From contig NZ_JAGYPI010000001.1 of assembly GCF_018343615.1 (NCBI RefSeq), positions 620,001 through 684,000 on the forward strand: a stretch of DNA of 64,000 nt, given 5' to 3'. This document shows, one piece after another, positions 44,442 to 54,067 of the stretch. This DNA is from Bacillus sp. FJAT-49736. Lineage in GTDB: Bacteria; Bacillota; Bacilli; Bacillales; Bacillaceae_C. The notes under the pieces are model-generated. The model did not search any database, was not told where the DNA came from, and saw only the letters and a program-made list of their open reading frames with translations. The first letter of the stretch is position 1; every line of letters starts with the position of its first letter. The position numbers and the translations under genes were made by a program.

Positions 44442-45911
44442 TTACCGAATAGCTTTATGCTCTTTTATGACTCTCAATGTTTTTAACTCAAAGTCCTCTG
44501 GACCTTGAACTGGCAGGCCAACCTCTATATTTTTTTGAATATATTTTAAATTGTCTTCTGTGATGATTTCTCCTGGAATGAATATTGGTATTCCGGGAGG
44601 ATAAACCATTATAAATTCAGCACTAATTCTTCCTACAGATTCATCAAAAGGGACAATCTCTGTTTCGGCGTAGAAAGCTTCTCTTGGTGATAATGCAAGT
44701 AAAGGAATATCAGGTAACAAAACTTCAATATGAACAGTTCCAGAAAGATGCGAAAATTGCTTGGATAGCTCCTTTAAGGCAGAAACTAATATATTCGCTT
44801 CTTTTTCTGTGTCACCTGGGGTAACAAGGCAAAGTATATTGTATAAATCGGATAATTCTACCTCGATGTTATATACCTCACGTAGCCATTTTTCTGCGTC
44901 AAAGCCTGTAATTCCTAGATCCTTAACGGAAATAATAAGCTTAGTTGGATCATAATCAAAAGTTGCTTTTGTTCCTAATATTTCTTTTCCAACACAATAT
45001 AGATGATCAATTTCATTTATTTGATCACGAATAGAGTTTGCCAAACGAATTGTACGGTCGATTAATTCCTTACCTTCTGTGGCTAACCTTCTTCTGGCAA
45101 CATCTAATGAAGCTAGCAGCAAATAAGATGTGGAGGTTGTTGTTAGCATGCTTAGAATTGTTTGGACTCTATTTGCCGAAACAAGCCCTTCACGTACGTT
45201 TAAAACGGAGCTTTGGGTTAAGGAGCCTCCAAGCTTATGTACGCTCGTTGCGGCCATATCTGCCCCAGCTTCCATAGCAGAAATCGGCAAGTCTTCATGA
45301 AAATGAATATGAACACCATGTGCCTCATCAACTAATACAGGAACTTGGTATGAATGGGCGATTTCCACTATCTTTTTGAGATCTGCTGCAACACCAAAAT
45401 AAGTTGGGTTAATAACTAATACTCCTTTTGCATCAGGGTTTTGCTGAAGCGCCTTAGAAACTGACTCCGTTGTAATTCCGTGCGATATTCCTAGCCTTGG
45501 ATCAATTTCAGGGTGAATAAATACGGGAGTTGCCCCTGAAAAAACAATTGCGGACATTACGGATTTATGAACATTTCTAGGTACAATGATTTTTTCACCT
45601 GGTCCACAAACTGCCATTACCATTGTCATAATTGCGCCACTCGTTCCTTGTACAGAGAAAAAAGTATGGTCGGCGCCAAATGCTTCTGCGGCTAACTTTT
45701 GCGCTTTTGCAATCATTCCCTTTGGCTGATGTAAATCATCCAGAGGAGTTATATTTATCAAGTCTATGGATAAAGCATTATCACCAATAAATTGCCTAAA
45801 TTGTGGGTCTATACCATTTCCTTTTTTATGACCTGGTATGTGAAATTGTACCGGGTTCTTTTTGGCATGCTCGACCAGCCCGGTAAATAAAGGAGTTTCC
45901 TGTTGTGACAA
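44442..45911 (-). CDS. speA: Arginine decarboxylase SpeA
   Basis: The 489-residue fold-I PLP enzyme decarboxylates arginine to agmatine, the first step of spermidine synthesis in B. subtilis. The PLP-binding Lys226 lies in TSVHKLGGS, preceded by the cofactor aspartate block VLVDEAHGVHIHFH. The C-terminal domain ends with the conserved PPGIPIFIPGEIIT. Length equals B. subtilis SpeA. The start is TTG 45911 with AGAGGTG nine bases upstream. It is convergent with SR1, as in B. subtilis. Confidence 0.94.
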   Translation of the reverse strand: MSQQETPLFTGLVEHAKKNPVQFHIPGHKKGNGIDPQFRQFIGDNALSIDLINITPLDDLHQPKGMIAKAQKLAAEAFGADHTFFSVQGTSGAIMTMVMAVCGPGEKIIVPRNVHKSVMSAIVFSGATPVFIHPEIDPRLGISHGITTESVSKALQQNPDAKGVLVINPTYFGVAADLKKIVEIAHSYQVPVLVDEAHGVHIHFHEDLPISAMEAGADMAATSVHKLGGSLTQSSVLNVREGLVSANRVQTILSMLTTTSTSYLLLASLDVARRRLATEGKELIDRTIRLANSIRDQINEIDHLYCVGKEILGTKATFDYDPTKLIISVKDLGITGFDAEKWLREVYNIEVELSDLYNILCLVTPGDTEKEANILVSALKELSKQFSHLSGTVHIEVLLPDIPLLALSPREAFYAETEIVPFDESVGRISAEFIMVYPPGIPIFIPGEIITEDNLKYIQKNIEVGLPVQGPEDFELKTLRVIKEHKAIR

Positions 45912-46970
45912 TGTATTCTACACCTCTTTATTAATATTTCTGTTTATTTGTTATTTATAGTTGCAAAGTTTATGAATTGCCTGGACAAATGACATAAAAC
46001 AAATGAATTATAGCATTTTACTACCTCTTTGCAAATAGTAAAGGTATCATTAAATTTAGATTGTACATTAGCTAAAGCTATTTTCGCAAAGAGAGGTGTT
46101 TTTCGTATAAGTTCATTAACGCGTATAACTGGATACCTCCTGGCATCTTTTCGTATCCATTTGCAAAAAACGCCTACAACTTCATTAGACCACTTTATTA
46201 TGCCCCAAGCGTAACATAGTTTACGAAAAGAGCCTTATCTATGGCTATTTTCGCAAAGAGTGTTGTGCTTTGTATAAGCTCAGGCACCTGTATAACGAAA
46301 TGCTTGTGGTATTTTTGCGTAACACCATTTGGGAAAATCGCCAACAAACTTCGTTAAACCACTAAATTAAGCCTCAAGCGTAACATAGTTTACGAAAAGA
46401 GCCTTATCTATGGCTATTTTCGCAAAGAGTGTTGTGCTTTGTATAAGCTCAGGCACCTGTATAACGAAATGCTTGTGGTATTTTTGCGTAACACCATTTG
46501 CGAAAATCGCCAACAAACTTCGTTAAACCAATAAATTAAGCCCCAAGCGTAACATAGTTTACGAAAAGAGCCTTATCTATGGCTATTTTCGCAAAGAGTG
46601 TTGTGCTTTGTATAAGCTCAGGCACCTGTATAACGAAATGCTTGTGGTATTTTTGCGTAACACCATTTGCGAAAATCGCCAACAAACTTCGTTAAACCAA
46701 TAAATTAAGCCCCAAGCGTAACATAGTTTACGAAAAGAGCCTTATCTATGGCTATTTTCGCAAAGAGTGTTGTGCTTTGTATAAGCTCAGGCACCTGTAT
46801 AACGAAATGCTTGTGGTATTTTTGCGTAACACCATTTGCGAAAATCGCCAACAAACTTCGTTAAACCACTAAAATTAGGCCATAAACGTACATAGTTTAA
46901 GAAAATAAACTTATATAAAAGGAATTCATTATTATAATAGAGAAGTAAAAAGTGGAAGGGAGAGGGAAAT
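45912..46970. other. Intergenic region filled by MITE-like tandem copies
   Basis: This stretch of about 1 kb has no credible gene. The first 160 bases hold the speA 5' region, then five elements of about 167 bp occupy 46073-46913, and the promoter of the nitronate monooxygenase-like gene follows (TATAAT near 46933). Confidence 0.75.
46073..46913. repeat. Five tandem copies of a ~167-bp MITE-like element
   Basis: Copies lie at 46073-46237, 46240-46406, 46409-46575, 46578-46744 and 46747-46913, each separated by the dinucleotide TC, giving a 169-bp period. Each begins TATGGCTATTTTCG (or a variant) and ends CGAAAAGAGCCTTA, so the ends are inverted repeats: about 23 of the first 32 bases match. 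Copies 3 and 4 look identical, copy 2 differs at a few sites, and the outer copies are diverged. Ends lie at TA, the target used by IS630/Tc1-type transposases. No transposase frame is present, so the elements are non-autonomous. Confidence 0.85.
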
Positions 46971-47930
46971 ATGAATTGGGAAACAAGAATTACTAAATTA
47001 CTTCATATTAAGTTCCCGATAATCCAAGGGGGATTGGCATATCTTGCATACGCAGAGCTTGCAGCCGCAGTTTCAAATGCTGGGGGTCTTGGGCAAATTA
47101 CAGCAATGTCATTAGAAAGTCCGGAAAAACTGAGAGAAGAAATAAAAAAAGTCAGATCCTTAACCAATAAACCTTTTGGGGTTAATTTTGCTATTGGCCA
47201 ACACGGTAGACCATTTTCTCATTTCGTAGATGTAGCGATAGAAGAAAAGGTTCCTGTCGTTTCTATCACTGGGGGTAATCCAACTCCTTTTTTTCAGCAA
47301 CTGGAAGGTGTTAATGTTAAGAAACTGGTTTTAGTAGCGGCGAAAAAACAAGCACAAAAAGCGGAAAGCCTTGGAGCAGATGCAGTAATGGTGGTTGGAA
47401 ATGAAGGGGGTGGACATTTAGGTAAGGACGAAGTAGGTACCATGGTTCTCATTCCACAAGTGGTGGATTCAGTAAATATACCTGTTATAGCATCAGGCGG
47501 TATTGGGGACGGCAGAGGGCTTATGGCAGCACTTAGTTTGGGAGCTGAAGGGGTAGAAATGGGAACTCGATTCATAGCTACAAAAGAATGTGTCCATGCC
47601 TCGGATGTATACAAACAGGCATTAATAAATGGAGATGAAACTAGTACAATTGTCATTAAAAAGTCACTAGGAATGCCTGCGCGCGCAATTATGAATAAAT
47701 GGACAGACCACATTATAAATATCGAGAAGCAAAATGGCGGATATGAGGCATTGAAAAATTACATAAGCGGGACAGCGAATAAAAATTATATCTATAATGG
47801 TAATGTTGAAGAAGGCTTTGCTTGGGCTGGCCAAGTAATGGGGCTTATTAAGGATATACCAACGGTAGAGGAGCTAATCAATAGAATGATAAAAGATGCA
47901 GAAATAATCTGTGATAATTGGTCAAAATAA
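46971..47930 (+). CDS. Nitronate monooxygenase / FMN-dependent oxidoreductase
   Basis: The 319-residue TIM-barrel flavoprotein belongs to the 2-nitropropane dioxygenase/FabK superfamily. Diagnostic blocks are FPIIQGGLAYLAYAELAAAV, VMVVGNEGGGHLG (catalytic His region) and VIASGGIGDGRGLMAALSLG for phosphate binding of FMN. It may oxidise nitronates or act as an enoyl reductase; sequence alone does not decide. Upstream GGGAGAGGG gives a strong ribosome site for ATG 46971. It lies between the repeat array and yktA and is not in this place in B. subtilis as I recall. Confidence 0.85.
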   Translation: MNWETRITKLLHIKFPIIQGGLAYLAYAELAAAVSNAGGLGQITAMSLESPEKLREEIKKVRSLTNKPFGVNFAIGQHGRPFSHFVDVAIEEKVPVVSITGGNPTPFFQQLEGVNVKKLVLVAAKKQAQKAESLGADAVMVVGNEGGGHLGKDEVGTMVLIPQVVDSVNIPVIASGGIGDGRGLMAALSLGAEGVEMGTRFIATKECVHASDVYKQALINGDETSTIVIKKSLGMPARAIMNKWTDHIINIEKQNGGYEALKNYISGTANKNYIYNGNVEEGFAWAGQVMGLIKDIPTVEELINRMIKDAEIICDNWSK

Positions 47931-48000
47931 ATTATGAAGAGTATATCTTTTAAATAAATATACGAAAACAGCTTAGAGTAAAAAGAAGGTTGGTGAAGAA

Positions 48001-48270
48001 ATGGAATATCAATATCCATTTGATACGGATTGGAGCACGAAAGAGGTTGTAGATGTTATTCAGTTTTTTGAAGCAATTGAATTGGCATATGAAAAGGGAA
48101 TTGAACGGGAAAAATTAATGGAAAAGTATAGGCGCTTCAAGGAAATTGTACCTGGTAAAGCGGAAGAGAAGAAATATTGCAATGAATTTGAGAAGGAAAG
48201 CGGCTATTCCTCTTATCAAGTGGTAAAGAAAATGAAAGATTTGGAGCCTGGAAAAATAGTGAAAATGTAA
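48001..48270 (+). CDS. yktA: UPF0223 protein YktA
   Basis: This 89-residue mostly helical protein matches the UPF0223 family ([20 protein letters not shown] near the start, and [13 protein letters not shown] near the end). Function is unknown. The location after speA and before yktB is conserved with B. subtilis. ATG 48001 has GGTGA upstream; a terminator directly follows the stop. Confidence 0.9.
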   Translation: MEYQYPFDTDWSTKEVVDVIQFFEAIELAYEKGIEREKLMEKYRRFKEIVPGKAEEKKYCNEFEKESGYSSYQVVKKMKDLEPGKIVKM

Positions 48271-48297
48271 ACCGCAGACGAATCTGCGGTTTTTTAT
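48271..48297 (+). terminator. Intrinsic terminator after yktA
   Basis: ACCGCAGA (48271-48278) pairs with TCTGCGGT (48283-48290) around a 4-nt loop, followed by five T. Confidence 0.92.
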
Positions 48298-48324
48298 ATG
48301 CCCATTTTAATTAATTTTTGTTTT

Positions 48325-48933
48325 CTACATTGTATAAAGGGGTACTAACGTACTAAAGGTATCTTGAATATGTTGCAAAAGCTCTTCGCCGGTCCATTTT
48401 ACAACTTGTTCCCTAGGAATATTAATTCCGCATAGTACCTCTGCTTTTTTAACGGTTTGAACTCTTTTGAAAAGTTGAAGCAGGTCATTCTTACTCATCG
48501 ATTTTGCATCTGGCTTCATGTGATCACCAGACCAAACGAAAGTGGATGGGATAATACGAACTATTTTATCAATATTTTTTTCGAATTTCTTGCCGTATTC
48601 TACTTTAGTCGGTGATTCATATATAATGGCAAACCACACAAATAGATGTGTGTGCCATAATCCGATTTGAAAATGAGGGAGCATTTTGTATCCGCGTTTA
48701 TTATTTGCAAAAGCAACCCATGAATCATTTGGAGGATTTATAGTTCTTCGGGCATGTTTGGCAACATGCGGGAAGATTTCTTCACCTGCTAATACACTTA
48801 AAGTTGGAGCAAAATGATCACCGAGAAATTCTAATTTTGGTCTTAATGTGGAAATGAGCTTATCCATTCTTGCTTCTAGGCCATCTATTAAAAATAAATC
48901 AAAATCTTCATTCGTAAGTCCATCAAACTTCAT
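48325..48933 (-). CDS. yktB: UPF0637 protein YktB
   Basis: This protein of about 202 residues belongs to the UPF0637/DUF1054 family ([20 protein letters not shown] at the start, [19 protein letters not shown] in the middle). No function is known. The frame opens at 48963, but AGAGGTG lies before ATG 48933, giving [11 protein letters not shown] as in relatives. It runs opposite to yktA and the ykzI-like gene, as in B. subtilis. Confidence 0.88.
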   Translation of the reverse strand: MKFDGLTNEDFDLFLIDGLEARMDKLISTLRPKLEFLGDHFAPTLSVLAGEEIFPHVAKHARRTINPPNDSWVAFANNKRGYKMLPHFQIGLWHTHLFVWFAIIYESPTKVEYGKKFEKNIDKIVRIIPSTFVWSGDHMKPDAKSMSKNDLLQLFKRVQTVKKAEVLCGINIPREQVVKWTGEELLQHIQDTFSTLVPLYTM

Positions 48934-49175
48934 TGTTGCACCTCTCTTCTGTCCACTTTTCATATTTTATCAATATTTGGGAGGACATCAAACAAATTTG
49001 CTTATGAAGCAACATTTCTGGGTAATTACACATTTTAGTTGCATCCTTTTAATTAAAACATACTATATCATAAGGTGGCATCACAATATTTTAGGAAATC
49101 ATAAAATGCATATTAACTTGGAAGTTAAAAAACATTCGATGAGCGAAAATGAAATTAGGAAAGGGAGTGAATAGG

Positions 49176-49370
49176 ATGAAACAAGTAATGAATTCAGCTA
49201 AAAAGAAAAAGCATGATCTTGAAAGAATTGCCGTATTGCGATTAGAGCTTGATTATGAATTGGCAGTATTATATGAAGCTATTCAAAATAAAAATGAAGC
49301 AGCTAAAACAAAGGCAAAAATCCGATTAGAGAAAATTAGAGATGAATTGCTTAAAATGAAAGCTATTTAA
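49176..49370 (+). CDS. ykzI: Small helical protein, YkzI-like
   Basis: This 64-residue Lys/Glu-rich protein is probably one long helical hairpin (KKKKHDLERIAVLRLELDYE, then KIRLEKIRDELLKMK). Position between yktB and yktC corresponds to B. subtilis ykzI, and the sequence has similar character, so the symbol is tentative. The frame opens at GTG/ATG codons near 49149, but AAGGGAG (49160-49166) fits ATG 49176. Function unknown. Confidence 0.68.
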   Translation: MKQVMNSAKKKKHDLERIAVLRLELDYELAVLYEAIQNKNEAAKTKAKIRLEKIRDELLKMKAI

Positions 49371-49583
49371 ATTAGAGAAGAGTAAAGAGTATTCTTTTCC
49401 TCATCTAAGTGGATGGGGTTCGTTTTTGTGAGTTTATTAACCTCGTATCTGAATGAAGAAATGCAGTAAACTTGAAATAGAAATAATTTTCCTTTAAGCT
49501 AAATTTACATTTAGGTAAGGCAATATACTTATCCATTTAAAAGATGTAATGTTTATGGTAATAGATGTCTGGAGGATGCAGAT

Positions 49584-50390
49584 GTGATAAATTGGGAGAA
49601 GGTAAACTCAGATGTAATGAAGTGGTTAAGAGAAGCGGGTAAGGATATAGTGAACTCGTTTTCGGAAACATTACAAATTCAAACAAAATCTGATAGAAAT
49701 GATTTAGTTACAAATATCGATAAGCAAACAGAGATGTTCTTTATCGATAAGATTCGTAATACATACCCGGAGCACCATATCTTAGGCGAGGAAGGCTATG
49801 GTGAAACATTACATAATACGGATGGAGTTATTTGGATTATTGACCCAATTGATGGGACTGTGAATTTTGTACACCAACAACGTAATTTCTCTATTTCCAT
49901 TGGAATTTACGAAAATGGCGTAGGAAGGTTAGGGTATATTTATGATGTGGTGCATAATGAGCTATATCACGCTATTGCTGGGGAAGGTGCATATTTTAAT
50001 GGGAAAAAATTGCCTATGCTTGAGGAACCAGAAGTTTCCGACTCCATTGTAGGGATTAATGCTACTTGGCTTATTTCCAATAGGCATGTACCAGTAGAGA
50101 ATTTGCATAAGCTAGTGAGGGATGTCCGCTCCACTAGATCCCTAGGCTCTGCGGCTCTAGAGATGGCCTACATTGCAACTGGCCGGTTTGATGCCTATAT
50201 TGCTATGAGACTGTCCCCGTGGGATTTTGCTGCCGGTAAAATCTTGGTCGAGGAACTAGGTGGAAGCTTGACAACTGTTAAAGGTGAACCGTTGAATATT
50301 TTGAAGGGCAGTACTGTTTTTGTTAGTAAACCTGGCCTCCATCATAAAATTTTAGAAGGTTATTTAATAAAGGAAAAGGAGGAAGATTAA
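49584..50390 (+). CDS. yktC: Inositol monophosphatase family protein YktC (SuhB-like)
   Basis: The 268-residue Mg-dependent phosphatase carries the family motifs GEEGYG, WIIDPIDGTVNFVHQ (metal ligands) and the C-terminal WDFAAGKILVEELGG. Members hydrolyse inositol-1-phosphate or related sugar phosphates; the in vivo substrate in Bacillus is not certain. The start is GTG 49584 with GGAGGATG upstream. Its end overlaps a terminator shared with the convergent ylaF. Confidence 0.9.
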   Translation: MINWEKVNSDVMKWLREAGKDIVNSFSETLQIQTKSDRNDLVTNIDKQTEMFFIDKIRNTYPEHHILGEEGYGETLHNTDGVIWIIDPIDGTVNFVHQQRNFSISIGIYENGVGRLGYIYDVVHNELYHAIAGEGAYFNGKKLPMLEEPEVSDSIVGINATWLISNRHVPVENLHKLVRDVRSTRSLGSAALEMAYIATGRFDAYIAMRLSPWDFAAGKILVEELGGSLTTVKGEPLNILKGSTVFVSKPGLHHKILEGYLIKEKEED

Positions 50391-50404
50391 ATCCCCTCCT
50401 TTTT
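50375..50404. terminator. Bidirectional terminator yktC/ylaF
   Basis: AAAAGGAGG (50375-50383), inside the yktC end, pairs with CCTCCTTTT (50396-50404), inside the ylaF end. The stem therefore overlaps coding sequence of both genes. Confidence 0.75.
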
Positions 50405-50588
50405 ATAATTTGCCCTCTTCACGCCATTTTTTCTTCGTTTTAAAACCAATCCCAAGAATAAATATCAATATGACGATACAAATAAGAAAGCCAAGAATGC
50501 TTTGCTCTCCAATTGCTACTCCTATGCCCGCCATTGAGAAAGCAGCGATTATTGCATATATTAGAAATATCCATTTAACATTTTTCAC
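50403..50588 (-). CDS. ylaF: Small membrane protein YlaF
   Basis: The 61-residue protein has two membrane helices (about 4-26 and 31-49) and a basic tail (GFKTKKKWREEGKL) that recalls B. subtilis YlaF in length and ending. Its place beside typA is the same. Function unknown. Confidence 0.75.
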   Translation of the reverse strand: MKNVKWIFLIYAIIAAFSMAGIGVAIGEQSILGFLICIVILIFILGIGFKTKKKWREEGKL

Positions 50589-50664
50589 CTATATTGCCTC
50601 CGTCATCTTCGTCTCACTCATATCTATTTTACCGAAAATGTTTCTGCTTTTCTAGTCATTGTGA

Positions 50665-50670
50665 TATAAT
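50665..50670 (+). promoter_or_regulatory. Extended -10 promoter candidate for typA
   Basis: TATAAT preceded by TGA gives an extended -10 (TGnTATAAT); no good -35 is seen 17 bp upstream. A start near 50677 would place the whole 169-bp MITE-like element in the typA leader RNA. Confidence 0.5.
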
Positions 50671-50689
50671 ACGTAAGTTGGAGATATAC

Positions 50690-50858
50690 TAAGGCTGTTC
50701 TCGTATAAATTGTAGCTTTTCGTAATTTGTTTTAAATCCAAAGTAGGATTTAGCTTTGGGGCATCTTTTCTTAAAAAGGATACCTTTTCTTCAGGTGAAT
50801 GGAGAAGTTTATAACACTTTATTTTACAAAAGCAACAAGGTTTAAGAAAAGAGCCTTA
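50690..50858. repeat. Single 169-bp MITE-like element in typA leader
   Basis: The left end (50690-50720, TAAGGCTGTTCTCG...) and right end (50828-50858, ...AAGAAAAGAGCCTTA) are inverted repeats of 31 bases with 24 matches. The ends lie at TA. Length and end sequences match the tandem elements at 46.07-46.91 kb, so they form one family. As RNA it would fold into a long hairpin just upstream of the typA ribosome site. Confidence 0.8.
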
Positions 50859-50895
50859 ACTAAATTTGATCGTTTTAAGGTCAGGAGGAACAACT

Positions 50896-52734
50896 TTGAA
50901 TAGAAGAGATGATATAAGAAATATAGCCATTATTGCCCACGTTGACCATGGAAAAACTACTCTTGTGGATCAACTGTTAAAGCAATCAGGTACTTTTCGT
51001 ACAAATGAACAAGTGGCTGAACGTGCAATGGATTCAAATGATTTAGAACGTGAAAGAGGAATTACGATCCTTGCCAAAAATACAGCCATTCAATATAAAG
51101 ATAAAAAAATTAATATTATGGATACACCGGGACACGCGGACTTCGGCGGTGAAGTAGAGCGTATTATGAAAATGGTTGACGGTGTATTGCTAGTCGTGGA
51201 TGCATACGAGGGCTGTATGCCGCAAACTCGCTTTGTATTAAAGAAAGCTCTGGAACAAAATTTAACACCAATAGTTGTTGTAAACAAAATTGACCGCGAT
51301 TTTGCCCGTCCAGAGGAAGTAGTGGATGAAGTGCTTGAATTATTCATTGAGTTGGATGCAAATGAGGATCAATTAGAATTCCCAGTGATCTATGCTTCTG
51401 GTATTAATGGAACAGCAAGCAGTACACCTGATAAGCAAGATGAGAATATGGAGGTCCTATTCGATACGATTGTGGAACATATTCCTGCTCCACTCGATAA
51501 TCGTGACGAGCCATTACAATATCAAGTGGCACTTTTGGATTACAATGATTATGTTGGTCGTATTGGAATTGGTCGTGTTTTCCGTGGAACGATGAAAGTT
51601 GGAGAACAAGTTGCATTAATGAAATTGGACGGTTCAGTAAAACAATTTCGTGTAACTAAATTGTTTGGTTTCTTCGGATTAAAGCGTCTAGAAATTGAAG
51701 AAGCATATGCAGGAGATCTTGTCGCGGTATCTGGGATGGAGGATATCAATGTAGGTGAAACAGTTTGTCCTGTCGATCATCAAGATGCACTTCCACCATT
51801 AAGAATTGATGAACCAACATTACAGATGACTTTCATTGTGAATAATAGTCCATTTGCAGGAAGAGAAGGTAAATACGTAACTGCACGTAAAATTGAAGAA
51901 AGACTACAAGCTCAGTTACAGACAGATGTGAGTTTAAAGGTTGAAAATACTGATACACCAGATGCATGGGTAGTATCTGGACGCGGGGAATTACATCTTT
52001 CCATCTTGATTGAAAATATGCGACGCGAAGGATTTGAGCTTCAAGTTTCTAAACCTGAAGTTATTGTAAGGGAAATTGATGGAGTCCGCTGTGAACCAAT
52101 TGAACGTGTTCAAATTGATATTCCTGAGGAAAATACAGGGGCTATTATTGAATCAATGGGAACCCGTAAAGGTGAAATGCTTGACATGATTAATAACGGA
52201 AGTGGTCAAGTACGGTTAATTTTTAATGTACCTGCCCGCGGTTTAATCGGATATTCGACAGAATTTATGACTTTAACACGTGGATACGGAATCTTAAATC
52301 ATACTTTCGACAGCTATCAACCAATGCAACCAGGAAAAGTTGGAGGCCGCCATCAAGGAGTGCTAGTTTCAATGGAAACTGGTAAGGCAACCACTTATGG
52401 AATTATGCAGATAGAAGATAGAGGAACTATTTTTGTTGAACCTGGTACGGAAATTTATGAGGGTATGATTGTTGGTGAAAACACCCGTGAAAACGATATT
52501 ACTGTTAATATTACGAAGGTTAAACATGCAACAAACGTACGTTCAGCAACTAAAGATCAAACTTCTGTTATTAAGAAACCTCGAATTATGTCATTAGAAG
52601 AAGCATTAGAGTATCTTAATGATGATGAGTATTGCGAAGTGACACCTGAATCTATTCGCTTACGTAAGAAAATCCTCAACAAGAATGAGCGCGAAAAAGT
52701 TGCGAAAAAACAAAAGTTTGCAGAAATGAAATAA
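50896..52734 (+). CDS. typA: Ribosome-associated GTPase TypA/BipA
   Basis: This 612-residue translational GTPase of the EF-G/LepA group aids ribosome assembly and stress adaptation. The G motifs are AHVDHGKTT (P-loop), [11 protein letters not shown] and [10 protein letters not shown]. The domain order is G domain, beta-barrel, two EF-G-like domains and the BipA-specific C-terminal domain. The frame opens at 50866, but AGGAGG (50883-50888) fits TTG 50896, giving [17 protein letters not shown] as in relatives. Its leader carries a MITE-like element. Confidence 0.96.
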   Translation: MNRRDDIRNIAIIAHVDHGKTTLVDQLLKQSGTFRTNEQVAERAMDSNDLERERGITILAKNTAIQYKDKKINIMDTPGHADFGGEVERIMKMVDGVLLVVDAYEGCMPQTRFVLKKALEQNLTPIVVVNKIDRDFARPEEVVDEVLELFIELDANEDQLEFPVIYASGINGTASSTPDKQDENMEVLFDTIVEHIPAPLDNRDEPLQYQVALLDYNDYVGRIGIGRVFRGTMKVGEQVALMKLDGSVKQFRVTKLFGFFGLKRLEIEEAYAGDLVAVSGMEDINVGETVCPVDHQDALPPLRIDEPTLQMTFIVNNSPFAGREGKYVTARKIEERLQAQLQTDVSLKVENTDTPDAWVVSGRGELHLSILIENMRREGFELQVSKPEVIVREIDGVRCEPIERVQIDIPEENTGAIIESMGTRKGEMLDMINNGSGQVRLIFNVPARGLIGYSTEFMTLTRGYGILNHTFDSYQPMQPGKVGGRHQGVLVSMETGKATTYGIMQIEDRGTIFVEPGTEIYEGMIVGENTRENDITVNITKVKHATNVRSATKDQTSVIKKPRIMSLEEALEYLNDDEYCEVTPESIRLRKKILNKNEREKVAKKQKFAEMK

Positions 52735-52772
52735 ATTCAAGGAAATAATAAAACAATAAATGTTATGCTTAG

Positions 52773-52796
52773 GATGTGAGAAATTTTTCTCACATC
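52773..52796 (+). terminator. Perfect hairpin between typA and ylaH
   Basis: GATGTGAGAA (52773-52782) pairs with TTCTCACATC (52787-52796). The following sequence has few T, so it may be a weak terminator or RNA-stability hairpin. Confidence 0.55.
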
Positions 52797-52861
52797 TCTA
52801 TTAGTATGGAAAATACTGTTTCTAACACTATAAACCAATAGGTGGAAAGGAGTAGGGATAA

Positions 52862-53188
52862 TTGCCAAGTACAGATCCTCATGAAAGACTTTCATTCTTT
52901 GCTTCCCTTTTTAAAGTAGATCAGCATCCAGAGCTGGGCATGTGGTTACTTTATTTAACCATCATTGCTTTATGTATTTTGGTTTTTAAACTCGGATTTG
53001 CCAAGAAACTACCATTACTAAAATCAGCAGTTATTTATATTTTTTTGATTTTAGGATGCACAGTATTAACTTTTTTTGCAATATTTTTGCCAATCGCAGA
53101 AGGATTAGTTGTAGCAAGCTTAATATTAATTATTTATAAAATTCGTCGAGTCAATCAAAAGAAAGCTGAAGCACAAGAGGAAATATAA
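52862..53188 (+). CDS. ylaH: Membrane protein YlaH
   Basis: The 108-residue protein has three membrane segments (about 24-42, 50-72 and 76-95) and an N-terminal [20 protein letters not shown] that resembles B. subtilis YlaH. It starts with TTG 52862 after AAAGGAG at nine bases. Function unknown. The end of the gene forms one arm of a large palindrome shared with the convergent ylaI. Confidence 0.87.
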   Translation: MPSTDPHERLSFFASLFKVDQHPELGMWLLYLTIIALCILVFKLGFAKKLPLLKSAVIYIFLILGCTVLTFFAIFLPIAEGLVVASLILIIYKIRRVNQKKAEAQEEI

Positions 53189-53228
53189 AAGCCCGCCACT
53201 GTATTTGGCGGGCTTTTATATTTCCTCT
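53176..53228. terminator. 23-bp palindromic terminator inside the ends of ylaH and ylaI
   Basis: The left arm (53176-53198) and right arm (53206-53228) are perfectly complementary over 23 bases around a 7-nt loop. The arms include the last codons and stop codon of ylaH on the plus strand and of ylaI on the minus strand, so both proteins end in Glu-Glu-Ile with the same codons. The inner GCCCGCCA stem with TTTTAT flank acts in both directions. Confidence 0.92.
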
Positions 53229-53392
53229 GCTGTTTTCTTAGCAGCTTGATTAGCCAATGTTTTCTCCGAAATTCTATCATGACACTCATCACACATATAT
53301 GTATGAATAGGCCGGTTTTTTAACCGCTTCGCTATTAAGGAGTCATCATCAATCGTTTCTATTTTATCGCATAATATGCATTGTACTTTCAT
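53216..53392 (-). CDS. ylaI: Small zinc-ribbon protein YlaI
   Basis: The 58-residue protein starts MKVQCILCDKIETIDDDSL and contains two CxxC pairs (CILC, CDEC), forming a four-Cys zinc ribbon. The middle (AKRLKNRPIHTYMCDEC) matches B. subtilis YlaI. It is too short for ordinary length cut-offs. The start ATG 53392 is preceded on its strand by TCAGGA, a modest ribosome site. Its end lies in the shared palindrome. Function unknown, possibly nucleic-acid binding. Confidence 0.88.
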   Translation of the reverse strand: MKVQCILCDKIETIDDDSLIAKRLKNRPIHTYMCDECHDRISEKTLANQAAKKTAEEI

Positions 53393-53467
53393 TCCTGATA
53401 CACCCCAAGTACTTTTTTCTTAATTTTTACTCCTTTCAGTATAACATGATTATCCATTGTGAATTAC

Positions 53468-54067
53468 TTATTTTTTATGATTTGATTGATTCTCCTGTTG
53501 TTTTTCTAAATTACGGTCATTATGCTTGTTTAATTGATCCTTAGGTGCATTTGGTGCTTTATCAGGATTTTTTGCAGGGATAATATTTTTAGGGATTTCA
53601 GGCATTAATCTACCAGCAATATCTGCTAATTCTCGGATTATTCCTTGCCCCGGCTTTCCAGCTCGGATATCCGCGGCAATTTCCTTCAACCTGTCATTGA
53701 TATCTGGGTCTGCGACAACAATTGCCTCTGCTCCATATGGATCATGCTTTAGACTCTCTGCAACAGAGTATTTAATGGTGCCAACTTCTGAGCGTTCTAG
53801 GTCACCATTAATATCGATACCAACAATCGCGTATTTTCCAAATACAACGGCAGTGGCCTCATTAACACCCGGTACATCCGTTGCTAATTGAACCAGCCTC
53901 TTAGAAATTTCCTGCCCTGATTTTCGGTCGGTATTACCATTATTATTATTTTTCATTGCTACAGGCTGCGGATTATAATTATTGCGGTTATTTTCAGCCA
54001 CACCATTTCTTTGTGAACAAGAAGTTAACAATAGAAAAAGACCTATGAATAAAAATATTCTTTGCAA
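53468..54067 (-). CDS. ylaJ: YlaJ/YhcN-family spore-type lipoprotein
   Basis: This lipoprotein of about 199 residues has a signal peptide and lipobox LLTSC, an Asn-rich linker, a central YhcN/YlaJ domain (about 55-150; ATAVVFGKYAIVGIDINGDL) and a hydrophilic tail rich in Asn, Lys and Gln. YhcN and YlaJ are associated with spores in B. subtilis. The frame opens at TTG 54073, but AGGAGG is eight bases before the next TTG (54067), so I start there. No sigma-G type promoter was established. Confidence 0.85.
   Translation of the reverse strand: MQRIFLFIGLFLLLTSCSQRNGVAENNRNNYNPQPVAMKNNNNGNTDRKSGQEISKRLVQLATDVPGVNEATAVVFGKYAIVGIDINGDLERSEVGTIKYSVAESLKHDPYGAEAIVVADPDINDRLKEIAADIRAGKPGQGIIRELADIAGRLMPEIPKNIIPAKNPDKAPNAPKDQLNKHNDRNLEKQQENQSNHKK

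Noticed and set aside
46029-46214. 61-codon plus-strand frame upstream of the MITE-like array
   Set aside because: It lies over the first diverged copy of the repeat and has no ribosome site or family resemblance.
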